Shown: positions 51,866 through 60,284 of the stretch, piece after piece | Position numbering within the stretch: the first letter of the stretch is position 1 | Layout: each line of letters opens with the position of its first letter | Assembly (NCBI RefSeq): GCF_000421185.1 | Contig: NZ_ATWJ01000014.1 | Coordinates: forward strand, 186,001-250,000 | DNA: 64,000 bases | DNA from: Ornithinimicrobium pekingense DSM 21552 | Lineage (GTDB): Bacteria > Actinomycetota > Actinomycetes > Actinomycetales > Dermatophilaceae | Reading direction: 5' to 3' | Made by a program: the position numbers and the translations under genes | Notes under the pieces: model-generated | What the model saw: the letters and a program-made list of their open reading frames with translations, nothing else | Databases searched by the model: none | Told to the model about the DNA's origin: nothing

Positions 51866-53355
51866 CCCGGCTCGGCGACGCCACGCTCCATGAGCTGCCC
51901 GAGACGGTCGGACGGCCCACCTACGACCGCTCCGCGCTGACGCCCGGCATCGTCCACCTCGGCGTCGGCGGCTTCCACCGGGCGCACGAGGCGATGTACC
52001 TCGACCGGTTGATGGAGGGCGGCCGGGACCACGACTGGGCGATCGTGGGGGTCGGCACGATGCCCGGCGACGTGCGCATGCGCGACGCGCTCAAGGGGCA
52101 GGACTGCCTCTACACCCTCGTGCTCAAGCACCCCGACGGGACGCTGGAGCCACGGGTCATCGGGTCCATGGTCGACTACCTCTTCGCCCCGGACGACCCC
52201 GAGGCGGTGCTGGCCGCCATGGTCGACCCGCGGGTGCGTGTCGTCTCCCTGACCATCACCGAGGGCGGCTACCACGTCAACCAGGTGACCGGGCGCTTCG
52301 ACCCCGACGACCCGGCCCTGCAGGCCGACCTCGGCTCCCCCGGCACCCCCCGCAGCGCCTTCGGGTTCGTCACCGAGGCGCTGCGCCGGCGCCGGGCGGC
52401 CGGGACCGAGCCGTTCACCGTGATGTCCTGCGACAACCTGCCCGGCAACGGCGACGTCGCCCGGGACATGATCGGCGCCTTCGCCACCCTCCAGGACGAC
52501 CGGTCACCTGACGGGGAGCCGCTGGCACCCTGGCTGGCCGAGCACGTCGCCTTCCCCAACTCGATGGTCGACCGCATCACCCCCGTCACCAGCGAGGAGG
52601 ACATCGCGGCCCTGGCCGAGCGGTTCGGGGTCGAGGACGCCTGGCCCGTGGTGTGCGAGCCGTTCACCCAGTGGGTGCTGGAGGACTCCTTCCCCACCGG
52701 CCGGCCGGCCTTCGAGCAGGCCGGCGCCCAGGTCGTCGACGACGTCGTCCCCTACGAGCTGATGAAGCTGCGCCTGCTCAACGCCAGCCACCAGGCGCTG
52801 TGCTACCTGGGCTACCTCGCGGGCTACCGCTACGCCCACGAGGTGTGCCAGGACCCGGTGTTCGTCGACTTCCTCCTCGGCTACATGGAGCACGAGGGCA
52901 CGCCCACTCTGCCCGAGGTCCCCGGCGTCGACCTCGACGCCTACCGCCGCGAGCTCATCGAGCGCTTCGCCAACCCCGAGGTGCGCGACACCCTGGCGCG
53001 CCTGTGCGCGGAGTCCAGCGACCGCATACCCAAGTGGCTGGTGCCGGTCATCCGGCACAACCTCGAGCACGGCGGGCGGATCGAGGCCTCCGCGCTCGTC
53101 GTCGCCTCCTGGGCGCGGTATGCCGAGGGCGTGGACGAGCAGGGTGAGCCGATCGAGGTGGTCGACCGGTTCAAGGACAAGGTCATGGCCGCAGCCGCCC
53201 GCCAGCACGAGGACCCGCTGGCCTTCCTGCAGGACGAGTCCTTCTTCGGCGACCTGCGGCACGACGAGCGGTTCACCACCGCCTACCTGGAGTCCCTGCG
53301 GTCGCTGCACGAGAAGGGGGCCCGGGCGACCCTGGAGGACCAGGTCCGTGGCTGA
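51862..53355 (+). CDS. Mannitol 2-dehydrogenase-type polyol dehydrogenase
   Basis: A 497-residue polyol-specific long-chain dehydrogenase. It has GIVHLGVGGFHRAHEAMY for NAD binding at the N-terminus, SCDNLPGNGDVARDM, and the catalytic K-x4-N-x2-H in ELMKLRLLNASHQAL. It oxidises D-mannitol to fructose or D-arabinitol to xylulose; both fit the kinases downstream. Starts at GTG overlapping the permease stop and overlaps the next gene by 8 nt. Confidence 0.88.
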   Translation: MTRLGDATLHELPETVGRPTYDRSALTPGIVHLGVGGFHRAHEAMYLDRLMEGGRDHDWAIVGVGTMPGDVRMRDALKGQDCLYTLVLKHPDGTLEPRVIGSMVDYLFAPDDPEAVLAAMVDPRVRVVSLTITEGGYHVNQVTGRFDPDDPALQADLGSPGTPRSAFGFVTEALRRRRAAGTEPFTVMSCDNLPGNGDVARDMIGAFATLQDDRSPDGEPLAPWLAEHVAFPNSMVDRITPVTSEEDIAALAERFGVEDAWPVVCEPFTQWVLEDSFPTGRPAFEQAGAQVVDDVVPYELMKLRLLNASHQALCYLGYLAGYRYAHEVCQDPVFVDFLLGYMEHEGTPTLPEVPGVDLDAYRRELIERFANPEVRDTLARLCAESSDRIPKWLVPVIRHNLEHGGRIEASALVVASWARYAEGVDEQGEPIEVVDRFKDKVMAAAARQHEDPLAFLQDESFFGDLRHDERFTTAYLESLRSLHEKGARATLEDQVRG

Positions 53356-54391
53356 GGCCAGGGAGACGACGCGGACGGCCGTCCTGCGCGAGCCCGGCAC
53401 GATCGAGGTGCAGGAGCGGCCGCGTCCGCAGCCCGCCGCGGACGAGGTGCTCGTGCAGGTCACCTCGGTCGGGGTGTGCGGGTCCGACACCCACTACTTC
53501 ACGCACGGGCGGATCGGGTCGTATGCCGTCACCGCGCCGCTGGTCCTCGGCCACGAGGCGGCCGGGGTGATCGTCGAGGTCGGCACCGACGTCGACCCCG
53601 CCCGCGTCGGGCAGCGGGTCTCGATCGAGCCCGGGGTGCCGTGCCGGCAGTGCGAGCAGTGCCTTGCTGGTCGCTACAACCTGTGCCCCGACATGGTCTT
53701 CCACGCCACCCCGCCGGTCGACGGCTCGCTGAGCGAGGTCATCGCCCACCACCACGCCTTCGCCCACCCCGTGCCCGACACGGTCGGCGACGACGCCGCC
53801 GCGATGGTCGAGCCGCTCTCGGTGGCGCTGTGGGCCTGCCGCAAGGCCGGTGTCAGCGCCGGCGACCGGGTGCTCGTCACCGGGGCGGGGCCGGTCGGGC
53901 TGCTGTGCGCCCAGGTCGCCCGCGTCGCGGGGGCGGTGGAGGTCGTGGTCACCGACGTCAACCCGCACCGGCTCGCGGTGGCCGCCGCGCACGGGGCGAC
54001 GGACACCGTGGACGCCCGCGAGGTGACGCTTGCCGACCACTACGACGGACGCCCCGCCCCTCAGGTGCTGCTGGAGTGCAGCGGCCACGCCGGCTCGACG
54101 CTGGCCGGGCTGCGGTCACTGGCCCCGGCCGGACGGGCGGTGCTGGTCGGCATGGGCGGCGACACCCTCGACCTGCCGCTGTCGCTGGTCCAGGAGCGGG
54201 AGCTGCTGGTGACCGGGGTCTTCCGCTACGCCAACACCTGGCCTCCGGCGATCGCCCTGGTCGCGGCCGGGCAGGTGCGCCTCGACGACCTGGTCACCGG
54301 GCACTTCGACCTCGACCAGACCGCCGCGGCCCTCACCGCCGCGGCGGACGACCCGCGGGCCATCAAGTCGATGATCCACCCGCAGGACTGA
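53348..54391 (+). CDS. Zinc-dependent alcohol dehydrogenase, sorbitol/xylitol dehydrogenase-like
   Basis: A 347-residue MDR enzyme with intact zinc sites: catalytic Cys in [28 protein letters not shown], and four structural Cys in [15 protein letters not shown]. The cofactor loop is [15 protein letters not shown]; the Asp in [10 protein letters not shown] suggests NAD. It resembles sorbitol/xylitol dehydrogenases and would feed fructose or xylulose to the kinases. GTG 53348 lies inside the end of the previous gene. Confidence 0.88.
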   Translation: MAEARETTRTAVLREPGTIEVQERPRPQPAADEVLVQVTSVGVCGSDTHYFTHGRIGSYAVTAPLVLGHEAAGVIVEVGTDVDPARVGQRVSIEPGVPCRQCEQCLAGRYNLCPDMVFHATPPVDGSLSEVIAHHHAFAHPVPDTVGDDAAAMVEPLSVALWACRKAGVSAGDRVLVTGAGPVGLLCAQVARVAGAVEVVVTDVNPHRLAVAAAHGATDTVDAREVTLADHYDGRPAPQVLLECSGHAGSTLAGLRSLAPAGRAVLVGMGGDTLDLPLSLVQERELLVTGVFRYANTWPPAIALVAAGQVRLDDLVTGHFDLDQTAAALTAAADDPRAIKSMIHPQD

Positions 54392-54423
54392 CCGTCCCAC
54401 GTCCTCCCAGGAGAGCTCACACG

Positions 54424-55848
54424 ATGAACGCCCCCACCCTGGTCGCCGGGGTCGACAGCTCCACGCAGTCGTGCAAGGTGATGGTCTGCGACGCCCGCAC
54501 CGGTGAGGTGGTGCGCACGGGCCGCGCGGCCCACCCCGACGGCACCGAGGTGCACCCGGACCACTGGTGGACCGCGCTGCAGGAGGCGACCTCCGGCGGG
54601 CTGCTGGAGGGGGTGTCGGCGGTCTCCGTCGCCGGGCAGCAGCACGGCATGGTCTGCCTCGACGAGGACCAGCGCGTGGTCCGCCCGGCGCTGCTGTGGA
54701 ACGACACCCGCTCGGCGCCCGACGCCCTCGACCTCATCGACGAGCTCGGCGGGCCGCAGGCGTGGGCGGAGGCGATCGGCGTCGTGCCGGTGGCCGCGAT
54801 CACGGTCACCAAGCTGCGCTGGCTGGCCCGCCACGAGCCCGAGCACCTTGCCCGCACGCGCACCTGCGTGCTGCCCCACGACTGGCTGACCAGCCGGCTG
54901 CTCGCCGGGGACGGGCCGGTGGGGCGGTGGGTCACCGACCGGTCCGACGCGTCGGGCACCGGCTACTTCTCCGCCTCGACGGGCGCCTACCGCCCTGACC
55001 TCCTGCGGCTGGCGACCGGCCGCGACGACCTCGAGCTGCCGGAGGTGCTCGGCCCCGGCACCGCTGCCGGCCGCACCCGCGCAGGGCTGGTGCTCGGGCC
55101 GGGGGCCGGTGACAACGCGGCGGCGGCGCTCGGGCTCGGCCTGGTAGCCGGGGACGTGGCGGTCTCGCTCGGCACCAGCGGCACGGCCTTCGCCTCCCAC
55201 CCCCGTCCCACCCACGACCCGACGGGGGAGGTCGCCGGCTTCGCCGACGCCGCCGGCGGGCACCTGCCGCTCATGTGCACCCTCAACGCCGCCCGCGTGC
55301 TCGGCGCCGGGGCGGCGGCGCTGGGCACCGACCTGGCCGGCCTGGAGCGCCTGGCGCTCGAGGCGGAGCCCGGTGCGGGCGGTCTGACGCTGCTGCCCTA
55401 CCTCGACGGCGAGCGGACCCCCAACCTGCCGACGGCGACCGGCACCCTGTCCGGCATGACCCGGGACAACCTGACCCCGGCCAACGTGGCCCGGGCGTTC
55501 GTCGAGGGGATGCTGCTCAACGTCGCCGCCGGCGTCGACGCCCTGCGCCGCGAGGGGGTGGACGCCCAGCGGGTGCTCCTCATCGGCGGGGCGACCGGGT
55601 CGGCGGCCGTGCGGGAGATCGCCGCGACCTTCATCGGGGTCCCGCTCGTCGTGCCTCCTCCCGGTGAGTACGTCGCGCGCGGCGCCGCCCGCCAGGCCGC
55701 CTGGGTCCTCTCGGGCGAGGACGCCTGCCCGCGGTGGGCGGACGCGGGCCACCTCGTGCGCGCGGACCCGGTCACCGACCCGGTGGTCGAGGAGATCAAG
55801 GGGCGGTATGCCGAGCTGCTCGCCACCGTGCACGGGGTGCGGCAGTGA
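54424..55848 (+). CDS. xylB: Xylulokinase
   Basis: A 474-residue FGGY-family kinase that phosphorylates D-xylulose. Features: [71 protein letters not shown]-type loop [14 protein letters not shown] and [19 protein letters not shown] precedes ATG 54424. Its presence shows that at least one imported polyol (D-arabinitol or xylitol) becomes xylulose. Confidence 0.92.
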   Translation: MNAPTLVAGVDSSTQSCKVMVCDARTGEVVRTGRAAHPDGTEVHPDHWWTALQEATSGGLLEGVSAVSVAGQQHGMVCLDEDQRVVRPALLWNDTRSAPDALDLIDELGGPQAWAEAIGVVPVAAITVTKLRWLARHEPEHLARTRTCVLPHDWLTSRLLAGDGPVGRWVTDRSDASGTGYFSASTGAYRPDLLRLATGRDDLELPEVLGPGTAAGRTRAGLVLGPGAGDNAAAALGLGLVAGDVAVSLGTSGTAFASHPRPTHDPTGEVAGFADAAGGHLPLMCTLNAARVLGAGAAALGTDLAGLERLALEAEPGAGGLTLLPYLDGERTPNLPTATGTLSGMTRDNLTPANVARAFVEGMLLNVAAGVDALRREGVDAQRVLLIGGATGSAAVREIAATFIGVPLVVPPPGEYVARGAARQAAWVLSGEDACPRWADAGHLVRADPVTDPVVEEIKGRYAELLATVHGVRQ

Positions 55849-55879
55849 GGTCGTCCGCCGGGACGCTGCGGTGCCGGCC

Positions 55880-56518
55880 GTGACGTCCGGGCCGCCTGCG
55901 GACACGCTCGCCGCGCTGGTCGAGGACGCGCGCCGTCTGGCGGCGCGCCCCGGCCGCACGATCCTCGGGCTGACCGGAGCACCCGGCGCAGGCAAGTCGA
56001 CGCTGGCGACCGCCCTGGCGGAGTCGCTCGGGCCGGAGGTGGTCGCGCTCGCGCCGATGGACGGCTTCCACCTCGACGACCCGATCCTGCACGCGTGCGG
56101 CGCCCGCGGCCGCAAGGGCGCCATCGACACCTTCGACGACGCCGGGTATGCCGCCCTCCTCACCCGCCTGCGCGCCCAGGGCCCGGACGAGGTCGTCTAC
56201 GCCCCGCGCTACGACCGCGACCTCGAGACCTCGGTCGGCTCGGCCCTGCCGATCCTGCCCTCGGTGCCGCTCGTGGTCACCGAGGGCAACTATCTGCTCG
56301 CCACCACCGGTGCCTGGCCCCGGGTGCGGGCCGCCCTGGACGAGGTGTGGTTCCTCGACCTGGACCCACAGGTGCGTCAGGCCCGTCTCGTCGAGCGGCA
56401 CGTGCGGCACGGGGAGGACCCGGCGCGGGCGCACGAGCGTGCGCTGGGGCCCGATCACGCCAACGCGGTCGCGGTCGAGTCGCTCAGGGAGGGCGCGACC
56501 CGCGTCGTGCGGCTGTGA
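55880..56518 (+). CDS. P-loop sugar kinase of the uridine-kinase-like/FrcK group
   Basis: A 212-residue P-loop kinase: Walker A LTGAPGAGKSTLATAL, PMDGFHLDDPIL, VYAPRYDRDLE, VVTEGNYLL. Relatives include FrcK of rhizobial fructose operons, so it may phosphorylate the fructose made from mannitol; this is inference. The start is uncertain: GTG 55880 or GTG 55871, neither with a strong ribosome-binding site. Last gene of the polyol operon. Confidence 0.7.
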   Translation: MTSGPPADTLAALVEDARRLAARPGRTILGLTGAPGAGKSTLATALAESLGPEVVALAPMDGFHLDDPILHACGARGRKGAIDTFDDAGYAALLTRLRAQGPDEVVYAPRYDRDLETSVGSALPILPSVPLVVTEGNYLLATTGAWPRVRAALDEVWFLDLDPQVRQARLVERHVRHGEDPARAHERALGPDHANAVAVESLREGATRVVRL

Positions 56519-56549
56519 CCCCCGTGCGCAGCGCCTGGACGACGCACGC

Positions 56550-57695
56550 TCACGCGTCGACCGGGCGCCGGTGCGGGTAGGCCGCCTCTCGCCCCTGGAA
56601 CGCCAGGATGGCGGGGTTGCGGATCTGGCCGTCCTGGATCTCGACGGCCCGCCCGACCGTCGGCTCGGCCTGCCAGGCGTCCGGTCCGGACAGGACCGTG
56701 CGCAGGTGCGGCAGCAGCGCCAGGCTGATCTCCCAGGTCGCCGAGCTCCACAGGTAGGACGGGGTGTGGTCCACGGCGTAGTAGGTGATGTTGTCGCCGA
56801 CGACGAAGGTGGGCGCCTCGAACGTCGTGGGCCGGGCCCAGCCGAAGCCCATCCCCTCGTCGCAGGACACGTCGACGACCAGGCTGCCCGGGCGGAAGAG
56901 CGGCAGGTCCGCCTCGGTGAGGAAGGTCCAGGGCGCGGCCGTGTCCTGCAGCACGCAGTTGACGACGATGTCGTTGTCGGCGAGGTAGGGCGCCAGCGGC
57001 ACCGGGCCCTCGGTGGTGACGACGGTCGTCAGCGCCGGGTCCTCGTCGTGGTCGACGTGGACGATGTCGACGGAGTGAATCGGGGAGGCGACCGCGGCGA
57101 CCTTGCGCTGGGTGAGCACGCGCACGTCGGCGACCCCGAGGGCGCTCAGCGCCGTCACCGCGCCGCGGGCCGTGGCCCCGAAGCCGATGACGACCGCACG
57201 CCGTTTGCGGCCGTAGCTGCCGGTCGAGCCGACGAGCTGCAGGGCGTGCAGCACCGAGCAGTAGCCGGCCAGCTCGTTGTTCTTGTGGAAGACGTGCAGC
57301 AGGTGGTTGCCGCTGCGCGACCAGTGGTTCATCGCCTCGAACGCGATGAGCGTCTGGCGCCGGTCGACCGCCTCTTGGGTGATCCCGACGTCCTGGACGC
57401 AGTGCGGCCAGCCCCAGACCACCTGCCCGTCGCGCAGCTCGGCGAGGTCCTCGGCCTGCACCTTGGGCAGCAGGATGACGTCGCACTGCGCGATGAGCTC
57501 GGCACGGGTCCGCACGCCGCCGACGAGGCCCGCGAGCGCCTCGTCGGACATGCCGAAGGGCACGCCATACCCGTGCTCGAGGAAGATCCGGTCGCGCAGG
57601 TCCTCGTCGATCGCGTGCAGGTGCTCGGGGTGGATCGGCAGGCGCTGCTCGTTCTCCTTGCGGGAGCGAGCCATCACCCCGACCGTGAGCAGCAC
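56550..57695 (-). CDS. N5-(carboxyethyl)ornithine synthase-like dehydrogenase (AlaDH/PNT family)
   Basis: A 381-residue enzyme of the alanine dehydrogenase/transhydrogenase family. SRKENEQRLPIHPEHL, HGYGVPFGMSDEALAG, CDVILLPK, HKNNELAGYCSVLHAL, VVIGFGATARGAV and VVDVSCDEGMGF followed by TYYAVDHTPSYLWSSAT match the Lactococcus carboxyethylornithine synthase pattern. That enzyme joins pyruvate and ornithine (or lysine) with NADPH. GTG 57695 is chosen so that the first strand TVGVMARS is kept. It is 4 bases downstream of a 44-residue basic protein gene. Confidence 0.78.
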   Translation of the reverse strand: MLLTVGVMARSRKENEQRLPIHPEHLHAIDEDLRDRIFLEHGYGVPFGMSDEALAGLVGGVRTRAELIAQCDVILLPKVQAEDLAELRDGQVVWGWPHCVQDVGITQEAVDRRQTLIAFEAMNHWSRSGNHLLHVFHKNNELAGYCSVLHALQLVGSTGSYGRKRRAVVIGFGATARGAVTALSALGVADVRVLTQRKVAAVASPIHSVDIVHVDHDEDPALTTVVTTEGPVPLAPYLADNDIVVNCVLQDTAAPWTFLTEADLPLFRPGSLVVDVSCDEGMGFGWARPTTFEAPTFVVGDNITYYAVDHTPSYLWSSATWEISLALLPHLRTVLSGPDAWQAEPTVGRAVEIQDGQIRNPAILAFQGREAAYPHRRPVDA

Positions 57696-57699
57696 CCGG

Positions 57700-57834
57700 T
57701 CAGCGCTTCTTGGGGTGGACGGCCTGTTCGACCTGGGACGTGTCGTCCTCCTTGGCCCGTTTCTCGGCCCGCTTCTCCTTGATGGTCTTGCCGGACTTCT
57801 TGGAGAGGGACTGGCGCGGCGACTTGTCTGTCAT
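57700..57834 (-). CDS. Small basic protein, 44 residues
   Basis: A short frame from ATG 57834 reading MTDKSPRQSLSKKSGKTIKE and continuing KRAEKRAKEDDTSQVEQ to a basic end. It is rich in Lys, Arg and Ser and probably disordered or helical. Similar short Lys-rich proteins with a K-SGKTIKEKRA core are widespread in actinobacteria, with no known role. It ends 4 bases before the carboxyethylornithine synthase-like gene, so the two are likely cotranscribed. No strong ribosome-binding site is seen. Confidence 0.6.
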   Translation of the reverse strand: MTDKSPRQSLSKKSGKTIKEKRAEKRAKEDDTSQVEQAVHPKKR

Positions 57835-57946
57835 GGCGTGGCCTTCGGTGGGGAGACCTGAACGGTCTCGCTACCTGCGACAGTACGCCCTCGGGCTGGG
57901 AGCGCGCCGCTGTCCGTCGGGCCGGCCGGACGGGCAGGATGTCCCC

Positions 57947-58423
57947 ATGACACAGCTCGAGCGTGCCCAGGTCATCGCCGTCGACGACCCGGAGGGCCGG
58001 GGACGAGTCCTCGTCACGTCCCCGGGCCGGGGCCGCTCCCGTCGCGAGGTCTGGGCCGAGGTGTGCGCCCCGCTCGGCGCCGGCCCGTGGCAGACCCCGT
58101 CCCTCGGGGAGAGCGTGCTCGTGGGGTTCGAGGGCCGTGGTGCGGGCAGTCCCGTCGTCCTGGGGCGCCTCGGCCCGCCGGACGAGGGCTCGCCGGACGA
58201 GGGCTCGCAGGAGGTGCGGCTGACGCACGCCGGCCACAGCGTCGTCATCGACAACGACGGCATCACGCTGCGGCTCGCCGACGGCTCGACCGAGCTGACC
58301 CTCTCCCCCGCCGGGGCGACGCTGCGGGCCGGCGCCACCCTGCGGCTCGAGTCGGGGGCGGTGACGACGCTGCGCTCCTCGGGCACGTGCGAGGTCACCG
58401 GCTCCCTCGTCCGGATCAACTAG
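57947..58423 (+). CDS. gpV/VgrG-like spike protein (phage baseplate assembly protein V type)
   Basis: A 158-residue protein with an N-terminal OB-fold segment (RAQVIAVDDPEGRGRVLVTS, GPWQTPSLGESVLVGFEG, VVLGRLGPPDE) and a C-terminal stack of short strands (VRLTHAGHSVVIDNDGITLR, TELTLSPAGATLRAG, LRLESGAVTTLRS), as in the spike beta-helix of gpV/gp5. A 15-base tandem repeat encodes PDEGSPDEGS between them. It is followed after 10 bases by a PAAR tip gene. No sheath, tube or baseplate genes are present in the window. Confidence 0.7.
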   Translation: MTQLERAQVIAVDDPEGRGRVLVTSPGRGRSRREVWAEVCAPLGAGPWQTPSLGESVLVGFEGRGAGSPVVLGRLGPPDEGSPDEGSQEVRLTHAGHSVVIDNDGITLRLADGSTELTLSPAGATLRAGATLRLESGAVTTLRSSGTCEVTGSLVRIN

Positions 58424-58433
58424 GGGCCGGGGT

Positions 58434-58718
58434 ATGCCGCTCGCCGCCCGCATCGCCGACGCCACCAGCCACGGTGGCGTGGTCGTGCCGCCCGGCGTCC
58501 CGACCGTGCTCATCGGTGGCCTTCCCGCCGCCGTCGTGGGGACGGCGACCACCTGTCCCCAGCAGTGGGCACCGGGCGTCCTGCACGGGGAGTCCGCCGT
58601 CACCGTCGGCAGCAGCACGGTGCTGATCGGCGGACGGCCCGCCGCTCGCGCGGGGGACGGCACAGGCTGCGGCGCGGTTCTGGTGCAGGGCTGCCCCACC
58701 GTGCTCATCGAGGGTTGA
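58434..58718 (+). CDS. PAAR-domain spike tip protein
   Basis: A 94-residue PAAR protein. Repeats of the fold are seen in PPGVPTVLIGGLPAAVVG, SSTVLIGGRPAARAGDGTGC and LVQGCPTVLIEG, with the PAAR-like motif GGRPAARAGD. His, Cys residues (CP, HG, CG, GC) could bind the tip metal. These proteins sharpen contractile-injection spikes and may carry effectors. Starts 10 bases after the gpV-like gene. Confidence 0.8.
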   Translation: MPLAARIADATSHGGVVVPPGVPTVLIGGLPAAVVGTATTCPQQWAPGVLHGESAVTVGSSTVLIGGRPAARAGDGTGCGAVLVQGCPTVLIEG

Positions 58719-58802
58719 GCGCGTCGTCGCTGGTCACGAAACCGTGACAACCGGTGTGCCGGGCGCCTTCCGGAGACGGGTCGGCCGCTACTGTGCGCAA
58801 CC

Positions 58803-59498
58803 ATGAGCGACGAGGCCGTTCCACCACCCAGCCGTGAGCGTGGGCCCTCACGCGTCCTCTCCACCGCCTTCGGCTGCTTCGGAGTGGTGGTGGTCGCGAC
58901 CGCGCTCGTCGTGGGCGTCTTCGTCGCCGCGGCGGTGGCGTTCACCGGCTGGCCGCCGAAGTTCAACCCCTTCGCCGAGGAGACGGTGGACCGCACCGGG
59001 CCCTCGGTGCTGAGGTCGCTGACCGAGATCAGCGAGTTCCACGCCGCGACCGGACACTACGAGACCGTCGTCGACATCGAGAAGGACGTCCGGTTCGTCC
59101 CCGGGTGGGTCAGCGGCGAACGGGTGCTCTATGTCGGCAAGGGCGAGGTCGACGCCGTCGTCGACTTCAGCGAGCTCGACGAGCGTCGCGTGGAGCTGTC
59201 CGAGGACGGCACGTCGGTGGCGGTCACCCTGCCCCAGCCGACCGTCGACGAGCCGGCGCTCGACGTAGAGGGCAGCTACGTCGCCCACCGCGACGAGGGC
59301 CTGGTCGACCGCTTCCGGGGGTCCGAGCTTGAGCGGGAGGCCCAGCTGAGGGCGATCGAGCAGATGACGGCCGCCGCGACGGAGGGGACCACGCTCGTCG
59401 ACCTCGCCAAGGAGAACACCACGGCGATGCTGCGGGGACTGTTCGGGTCGCTCGGATACACCGACGTCACGGTGACCTACGACGACGACCCGAGCTGA
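58803..59498 (+). CDS. DUF4230-containing membrane-anchored protein
   Basis: A 231-residue protein with a single N-terminal membrane helix (about residues 27-50) and an extracytoplasmic DUF4230 domain (HYETVVDIEKDVRFVPGWVS, GKGEVDAVVDFSEL, VAVTLPQPTVDEPALD, NTTAMLRGLFGSLGYTDVTV). Function of the family is unknown. It is a separate unit after the PAAR gene (84-base gap) and has no visible link to the spike pair. Confidence 0.75.
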   Translation: MSDEAVPPPSRERGPSRVLSTAFGCFGVVVVATALVVGVFVAAAVAFTGWPPKFNPFAEETVDRTGPSVLRSLTEISEFHAATGHYETVVDIEKDVRFVPGWVSGERVLYVGKGEVDAVVDFSELDERRVELSEDGTSVAVTLPQPTVDEPALDVEGSYVAHRDEGLVDRFRGSELEREAQLRAIEQMTAAATEGTTLVDLAKENTTAMLRGLFGSLGYTDVTVTYDDDPS

Positions 59499-59507
59499 GG
59501 GGCGGCG

Positions 59508-59591
59508 GTGCGGCGCCACGGGCGCGCGGTGCACGAGGAGTCGGTGCTGACCAGCGTGCTCGAGGCCATGGCACGCAGCAACGAGAACTGA
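59508..59591 (+). CDS. Possible 27-residue peptide downstream of DUF4230
   Basis: GTG 59508 follows the DUF4230 stop by 9 bases and is preceded by GAGGGG. It reads VRRHGRAVHEESVLTSVLEA and seven more residues to a TGA at 59591. It could be a real small protein or a fragment left after gene loss. Nothing similar is recognised. Confidence 0.25.
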   Translation: MRRHGRAVHEESVLTSVLEAMARSNEN

Positions 59592-59592
59592 C

Positions 59593-60027
59593 CTATCGGG
59601 TCAGCGGGTTCACCACCCGCAGAGCGGGGAACCACGAGAAGTCTCGGTCTGCCGACCACAGGGCGTCCACACCGTGACCGAGGCAGATCGCGGCGATCCG
59701 CGCGTCGTGGACCTTGGGACCGACCAGCCCCGGCGTGACGATGAGGCCCCTCAGGATCCGGAGGTGGTCGGACGTCTCCGACAGCAGCTGGATGGTCCTC
59801 ACGTCGACGAGGGCCTGGACGGCCTCGACAGCGAGCGCCGGGGCCGTCGGTGGTCGGTAGATCCTCGGGTGCGTCACCACGGCGAGGAACTCGTGCAGGC
59901 ACGGCCAGGGGACCGCCCAGGGACGCGGACCGGTGGCGAGCCCGTGGAGGATCTCCGACGCTCGTGCGTGGTGCGGGCTGTCGGTGCGGTGCGCGTAGAC
60001 GAGCAGGTTGGTGTCGACCGCGATCAC
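59593..60027 (-). CDS. vapC: PIN-domain ribonuclease toxin, VapC type
   Basis: A 144-residue PIN-domain protein. The four acidic active-site positions are seen: Asp in MIAVDTNLLVYA, Glu in CLHEFLAVV, Asp in KVHDARIAAIC and Asp in WSADRDFSWF. VapC toxins cut tRNA or rRNA. GTG 60027 overlaps the antitoxin stop (GTGA), the normal vapBC order. Its 3' end lies 1 base from the small peptide frame on the other strand. Confidence 0.88.
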   Translation of the reverse strand: MIAVDTNLLVYAHRTDSPHHARASEILHGLATGPRPWAVPWPCLHEFLAVVTHPRIYRPPTAPALAVEAVQALVDVRTIQLLSETSDHLRILRGLIVTPGLVGPKVHDARIAAICLGHGVDALWSADRDFSWFPALRVVNPLTR

Positions 60028-60257
60028 GACGGCAACCCGTAGGAGCGGGCCACCACGTCCTCGGGGACCAGCTCCGCTGCGAGCCCGTCGCCACCGGCGG
60101 TCGGGAAGTGGAAGTCGACCGGGGCCGCCGTCTCGCGGCGGGACACCTCCGCCCGCAGACCAGCCACGACCAGTTCGCGCAGGGTGGCACCCGAGCGCCG
60201 GGCTACGGCCTTGGCCTCCTCCGCCAAGGCGTCAGGGATGTCTATCGTGGTCTTCAT
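60024..60257 (-). CDS. vapB: Antitoxin, VapB type (ribbon-helix-helix)
   Basis: A 77-residue antitoxin: MKTTIDIPDALAEEAKAVAR is the ribbon-helix-helix DNA-binding part, and the C-terminal half (VDFHFPTAGGDGLAAELVPE) would wrap VapC. ATG 60257 is chosen because a TACAGT -10 box ends 7 bases before it, which suggests a leaderless message; an ATG at 60275 is possible. Controls itself through the dyad at 60257-60284. Confidence 0.85.
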   Translation of the reverse strand: MKTTIDIPDALAEEAKAVARRSGATLRELVVAGLRAEVSRRETAAPVDFHFPTAGGDGLAAELVPEDVVARSYGLPS

Positions 60258-60284
60258 ACGGGTGACTGTACTCATCGACCCGTA
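60257..60284 (-). promoter_or_regulatory. vapBC promoter and dyad operator
   Basis: TACGGGT (60257-60263) and ACCCGTA (60278-60284) form a perfect 7-bp inverted repeat with a 14-base spacer. Between them, on the minus strand, lies TACAGT (60270-60265), a -10 box placed 7 bases from the VapB ATG. Binding of VapB-VapC here would block the promoter. Confidence 0.55.

Noticed and set aside
57947-58718. A prophage or type VI secretion cluster.
   Set aside because: Only a spike and a tip gene are present; no terminase, capsid, sheath, tube, TssB/C or integrase is seen.
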